A stretch of 64,000 nt of DNA. Source: Hippopus hippopus. Its lineage: Eukaryota; Mollusca; Bivalvia; Cardiida; Cardiidae. Shown in pieces: positions 55,101 to 61,100 of the stretch. Below the pieces are notes generated by a model. It did not search any database, was not told where the DNA came from, and worked only from the letters and a program-made list of their open reading frames with translations. The stretch spans positions 51,474,252 to 51,538,251 of the forward strand of contig OX328096.1 in the NCBI GenBank assembly GCA_946811185.2. The letters run 5' to 3'. Positions within the stretch are counted from its first letter, which is position 1, and the number at the start of each line of letters is the position of its first letter. The position numbers and the translations under genes are program-made.

Positions 55101-58100
55101 TCCGGAGCATAACTTTGTCATCTCCAGTCCAATTGACTTGAAACTTGGCAATTGTGTTTGTTGCGATAATACAGAGTGCAGTGCGAAAGAACCATAACTC
55201 TACTTCGTGCTATCTTTGAGTTATTTCCCTTTGATCGTCATTTTTACAGCATTTTCTGCTTGTCCGGAGCATAACTTTGTCATCTCCAGTCCGATTGACT
55301 TGAAACTTGGCATTTGTGTTTGTTGCAATAATACAGAGTGCAGTGCGAAAGAACCATAACTCTACCTCATGCTGTCTGAGTTATTTCCCTTTGATCATCA
55401 TTTTTACAGCATCTTCTGCTTGTCCGGAGCATAACTTTGTCATCTCCAGTCCGATTGACTTGAAACTTGGCATTTGTGTTTGTTGCAATAATACGGAGTG
55501 CAGTGCAAAAGAACCATAACTCTACCTCATGCTGTCTTTGAGTTATTTCCCTTTGATCATCATTTTTAAAGCATTTTCTGCTTGTCCGGAATATAACTGT
55601 CATTTTTAGTCTGAACATCTTCAAATTCGGTATGCATGATTGTTGTAAAATTACGGAGTGCAGTGCAGAAGAACCATAACTGTTCCTAGCACGAATTTTG
55701 AGTTATTCCCCCTTAGATCTTCATTTTTTATAGCATTTTTTGCTTGTCTGGAGCATAACTTTGTCATCTTAAATAGGAATGACTTGAAATATTGTATGCT
55801 TATTTGTGGCAAAAATTGGAAGTGCAGTGTGCAAGAATTGTAACTCTACCTCGTGCTGTCTTTGAGTTATTTCCCTTTGATTGTCATTTTTACAGCATTT
55901 AGTGCTTGTCCAGAATATAACTTTGTCATCTCAAGTCAGAACGACTTCAGTTTTGGTATGCATGTTTGTTGCAATATTACGGAGTACATTGCGCAAGAAC
56001 AATAACTCTACCTAGCGCATATTTTGAGTAATTTCACCTTGATCTTCATTTTTACAGTCCAGTTCTTTGTCCGGAGCTTAACTTTGTCATCTCCAGTCCA
56101 ATTGACTTGAAACTTGGCATTTGTGTTTGTTGCAATAATACGGAGTGCAGTGCGAAAGAACCATAACTCTACCTCGTGCTGTATTTCAGTTATTTCCCTT
56201 TGATCATCATTTTTACAGCATCTTCTGCTTGTCCGGAATATAACTTTGTCATTTTTAGTCTGAACATCTTTAAATTCGGTATGCATGATTGTTGAAAAAT
56301 TACGGAGTGCAGTGCACAAGAACCATAACTGTTCCTAGCACGAATTTTTAGTTATTCCCCTTAGATCTTCATTTTTATAGCATTTTTTGCCTGTCCGGAG
56401 CATAACTTTTTCATCTTAAGTAGGAATGACTTGAAATGTGGTATGCTTATTTGTTGCAACATTTGGAAGTGCAGTGCGCAAGAATTGTAACTACCTCGTG
56501 CTGTCTTTGAGTTATTTCCCTTTGATCGTCATTTTTACAGCATTAAGTGCTTGTCTAGAATATAACTTTGTCATCTGAAGTCAGAACGACTTCAGACTTG
56601 GTATGCATGTTTGTTGCAATATTACGGAGTACAGTGCGCAAGAACAATAACTCTACCTAGCCTGGATTTTGAGTAATTCCACTTTGATCGTCATTTTTAC
56701 GGTATTTCTTGCTTGTCCGGAATGAAACTTTGTCACCTCAAGTCAAATTGACTTGAGACTTGGTAAACATGTTTGTTGCAGTTATGAAAAGAGCAAGGCA
56801 CTAGAGCCCTAACCTTACCTAATGCCCTTTTGGAATTATTCCCTATTCATTATTTTTTTTTACAGCTTTTCATGCTTCTCTACAATATAACTTTGTCTTT
56901 TCATGTTGGAATGACCTGAAACTTTATATGCATGTTTCCTTAACATTAGACATTCATGCCTATTTCAATCACTTACACAATTTCTGCTGCACTACTATTT
57001 TCCTCTACCTGCCCTTTACGATTATTATTCCCCCTCGACAACTGGCGGTGGGACGGGCGTATCTTGCGACAATTTGCCGCTCTTGTTCTCACAATGTTTT
57101 CCAACCTTTAAAAGACATATCCATCATTTGAGCCACACTGAATTTGCTGCCTGCGTACGTCTTCAATGTGTACAAATCCAAAGTTGGTTGGTTCGATAAA
57201 GAAATAAATATGACTGAATTGCTTACTTCATAAAAGAATGTAATAGGTAATAATTCAATATTAATTTTTTTCATGAACATTGGCGAGTTCTGATTGGCTG
57301 ATAAATTTTTTTCATAGCTCCATGAAAAAAAAAAATTAGCAGTGCCAGAACTACTTTTGCATTCAAAAAAATGTAAACAAACATGTATACGAGATTCCAT
57401 AATGTTTTTCTTTCTGATTTTAGATCTATATCGAGTCCGAAGTTCAAATTGCTAGCTGAATTTATTTTCTCTGAATATCGAAATAGAAATCCAACAGTAA
57501 TTTCAAATAGAGAACTGAAAACTCATTGTCACTTTGCTGGGTTCTAACAATCTTATTTTCAACTTAATTCTAGCGTATTGTAGATCTACTTCTAATAATA
57601 AATCGACTAAATCTGCAAATGTTCAATACTATAATGACGTCATGAATTACGTCATTATTACGTCATGAAAGAGCTGATTTACCGCGCTAAGAATTATCAA
57701 TGAAATGGACTTTAAATAAATACGCAATGTTGGATTTACAAAAAAAGCAGTTAGAGTAGAATTTAAGTGCATATTTGTTGTCTGTGATATTGAATTATAA
57801 GGAATGAAGAGAATTTTTTTTTGTTTTCATGGAGGTATGAAAAAAAAACCTAATCACACTTTCGTATGAAACCGCTTCGCGGTTTCATACAAAAGTGTGA
57901 TTAGGTTTTTTTTTCATACCTCCATGAAAACAAAAAAAGTTCTCTTCATTCCTTAAATGAGTAGCTGTTTGAAAAATGAGAAATGGTGAACTAGCTTATA
58001 GGGACAATGAAGTGAGATCAAGATCAGTTGTCACATTTGTGATAACTCATCATGGTAACAGATCTCACCTTTTCTATCAACCCTTTAGCAAAAAATCTTG

Positions 58101-61100
58101 TGTTTGAATGACCTTGAGGAAAACAGGCTTTGAAACATTGTTTGAAATCAAGAAAATTCTTGTAACCAGCATTTTCTCTTTTCTTTTTTACATGTTTTCT
58201 GCTGTCTAAATACAAATACCCTTGTTTTAGCCTCATACTTGTATTATTTGTCATTTGCAAATACTTTCAATATAGATAAGATTTAACCCTTTACTACATA
58301 TTCCAGAATCTTTAAATGACCCTGAGACTTTTGAAAACATCGTGGAAAAAAGGAGAAAATTCCAGTAACCAGCATTTTCTCCTTTTCTCGCAATATTTTA
58401 TGGCCTATTAACGACAAAATTCATAATTTCAGCTACATTTAATTCGTCATCTGCATGTGCTTTTGATTTTGACAAGTTAAAATATTTGTTGTTTTGTAAG
58501 GAGTTGAAGTTGAATCTGTAGGATTTTAGTTTTGTGTAAGGAAATAATCTGATTTGAGTAAAAAATACTGATTTTCTGTAAATTTTTTCTTTTTTTTCCA
58601 GAGTAATCCAAGAATATACTGGCCTAATAGCTCTGGTTGAGAAAATTCAGAATCGGGATGAAACTGATCCTAATTTGTATGTTGTTTATTTCTATAGTAT
58701 TTCTTCTGTTGACACCTTAGTTTTCATGTCATGTCCAAGGCACAGTAGTAGTGCTCTCTGGATAAAATGACCATACATTTCAGACAGTTTAACCCTTTAC
58801 CACACAATCCTGAGTTTAAACGATCCTGAGAAAGAAGCCTGTTGAAATCATTGTTGGAAAAGGAGAAAAGCAGAAAATGCTGGAACCATCATTTTCTCCT
58901 TTTCTCGCAATGTTTTCTACTGTTTTTAAGACAGAAATTGTTGTCTGAACTACATTAAATTTGTTGTTTGCAAAAGCTTTCATTGCATTGAATAAGCTCT
59001 GCTATGGCTAAAGGGGGCTTAATGCATCTCCATGATGCATTATGCCAAGCAATTCATCACATTACATAAATCCATAAAACCCTTTTTTTCTAATAATCAA
59101 CTGAATCTGGAGGTAGGGTGGTTCTTTGACCTGCAGAAAATTGACCAATGGCAAAATGTTTTGACCTCTGTTGGCCTGGGCAGGCTAAAATGGGTTGATA
59201 CTTTTTGCAGGTGCATAAAGCCCCCTTTTTACAGAGCATGGCTCAAATATTTTTTTGTATCTTTTGTTCCTCTCCAGTTGGAAGGGTATAAATATGACAC
59301 TGATGCCTCTCTGACATTGCTAGTGAGAGAGCATTTTATGTATGAGCCACACTCTGGCAAAGAGGGGTTTAGTGCATCTCCATAATGCATAATACTAAGC
59401 AAGACATCACTTAATTAGGGATCAAAAAAATCCATTTAGTCTGACAATTGGTTGGATATGGAGATATAGTGGTCCTCAGATATGTACGAGGGTTGTTCGG
59501 AAAGTTCGTAGAATTTTGTTATAAATCACACAATATTCTCAATATTACAAAGAATTTTATACCTACTTAAACTTCAACATCTCTTCTATAAATTCTATGA
59601 AAACCAAAACGATGCTCTACATCACACGAAAATTATGTCTATTTAAAATGAGTATGTTAGAGGTACCTGGAGCACGCCAAAGTCAATATGATGTCGCGTA
59701 ATCATCAAGCGTCGTTTACATCAAGCGATCGTCGCACTTTCTCAACGTAGTCACCAGCAATATCTATGCATTTCTTATGTCTGGTCATCCATTTGTTGTA
59801 AGTTTCAATGTACCAGTCCTCAGTTAGAGATGATACAACAATTTGAGTCTGTTTTGTAAGTTCCTCTTCTAAATCGAATCACTTTCCACGCAAACTCGCC
59901 TTCAACTTGGGGAAAAAACCGGAAATCCATAGGAGCCAAATCTGGACTGTATGGCGGATGATCCAATACTTCAAAACCAAGTAAACTAATCTCAAGCTGT
60001 GTAGATTCTGCTCTGTGCCCCGGGGCATTATCCTGATGTAGAATTATTCTATCCAGAGACATGTGTGGGCGCTTCTTTCAAACTGCATTAACGAGATCTC
60101 GCCTAAGCACCTGAAAAACAACCGAAGCACAACCTCACCATGCATGTTTAAACAAGGCAACATTAGCTTCCTATTAATTATAAAAAATGTAGGCATACAA
60201 TTTTTAAACCAAAACACGCAAAAATAAAACGCCTACCTTAGAATAGTATGCGGCAGTGACAGTCTGACCATCTGGTACCCTGTGCTGTAAGATCATCCCG
60301 TGCCGATCCATGAAGAAGATGAACATGTGTTTGCCCGCACTTTTCTGTACACGTGCCGTCTTCGGGGGAGGTGAATTGGGGGTTTTCCAAATGGAAGACA
60401 TAGCTTTGGTCTCTGGATCAAAGTAGTGTAACCAGGTCTCATCCGTCGTGATGATCCGATCAAGAAAATCCTCGCCTTCAGATTTGTAGCGGTGAAGAAA
60501 CTTCTGTGAACAGTGTACGTGACGCTCCTTTTCATTTTCCTTGAGTAATCTTGGTACCCACCGAGCACTCACTTTCGACATGCCAAGTTCCTCATTAGTA
60601 TACCATGTACTGTTGAGCACGAAACACCGAGTTCATTAGCAATAGTTCTGACGGTGGTTCTTCAGTCAGTCTGAACCATATCCTTTACCGACTTCTTAAT
60701 CAAAAAAGTTACGACTGCCAGTCGACCGCTCCTGGAATCGTCATTAATATATTCTCTTCCGCTCCTAAAACGCGAATGCCATTTGTAGACAAAAGCTGGA
60801 CTGCATTTATCATATGCTCCTGTTGATTTTATCATTCGCAGTGTTTCTGTTGGCGATTTATTAAGTGCAACACAGAATTTCACCACACTCCGCAACTCAA
60901 TGCCACAGTTCGACGTCCTGATTTTTCCGTAACAACTTCCGCAGATAGATTACGAAAACACTATAATTTTGTTTCGGAACAACAAATTGTTTTGAAATTT
61001 TCAGGAAATGACATAACGTTGTCGAATTATCGCTTGACGTTTCTGCGCTTTTTTGACGTTGAGCAAACATACGGAAATTAAGCTTATTTCTTCAACGACA

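Larger units (their letters stand above)
54170..58601. repeat. Intron 36: repeats, tandem-repeat element, foldback
   Basis: Palindrome near 54280-54345 and a GCGCAG-type repeat at about 54655-54910. A MITE-1 from about 54925 is split by the element 55026-57085 and resumes to about 57195. A foldback lies at 57801-57952. MITE-1 copies are at about 58075-58270 and 58283-58505. The stretch 57400-57800 holds three ACGTCAT motifs and little else. Confidence 0.7.
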
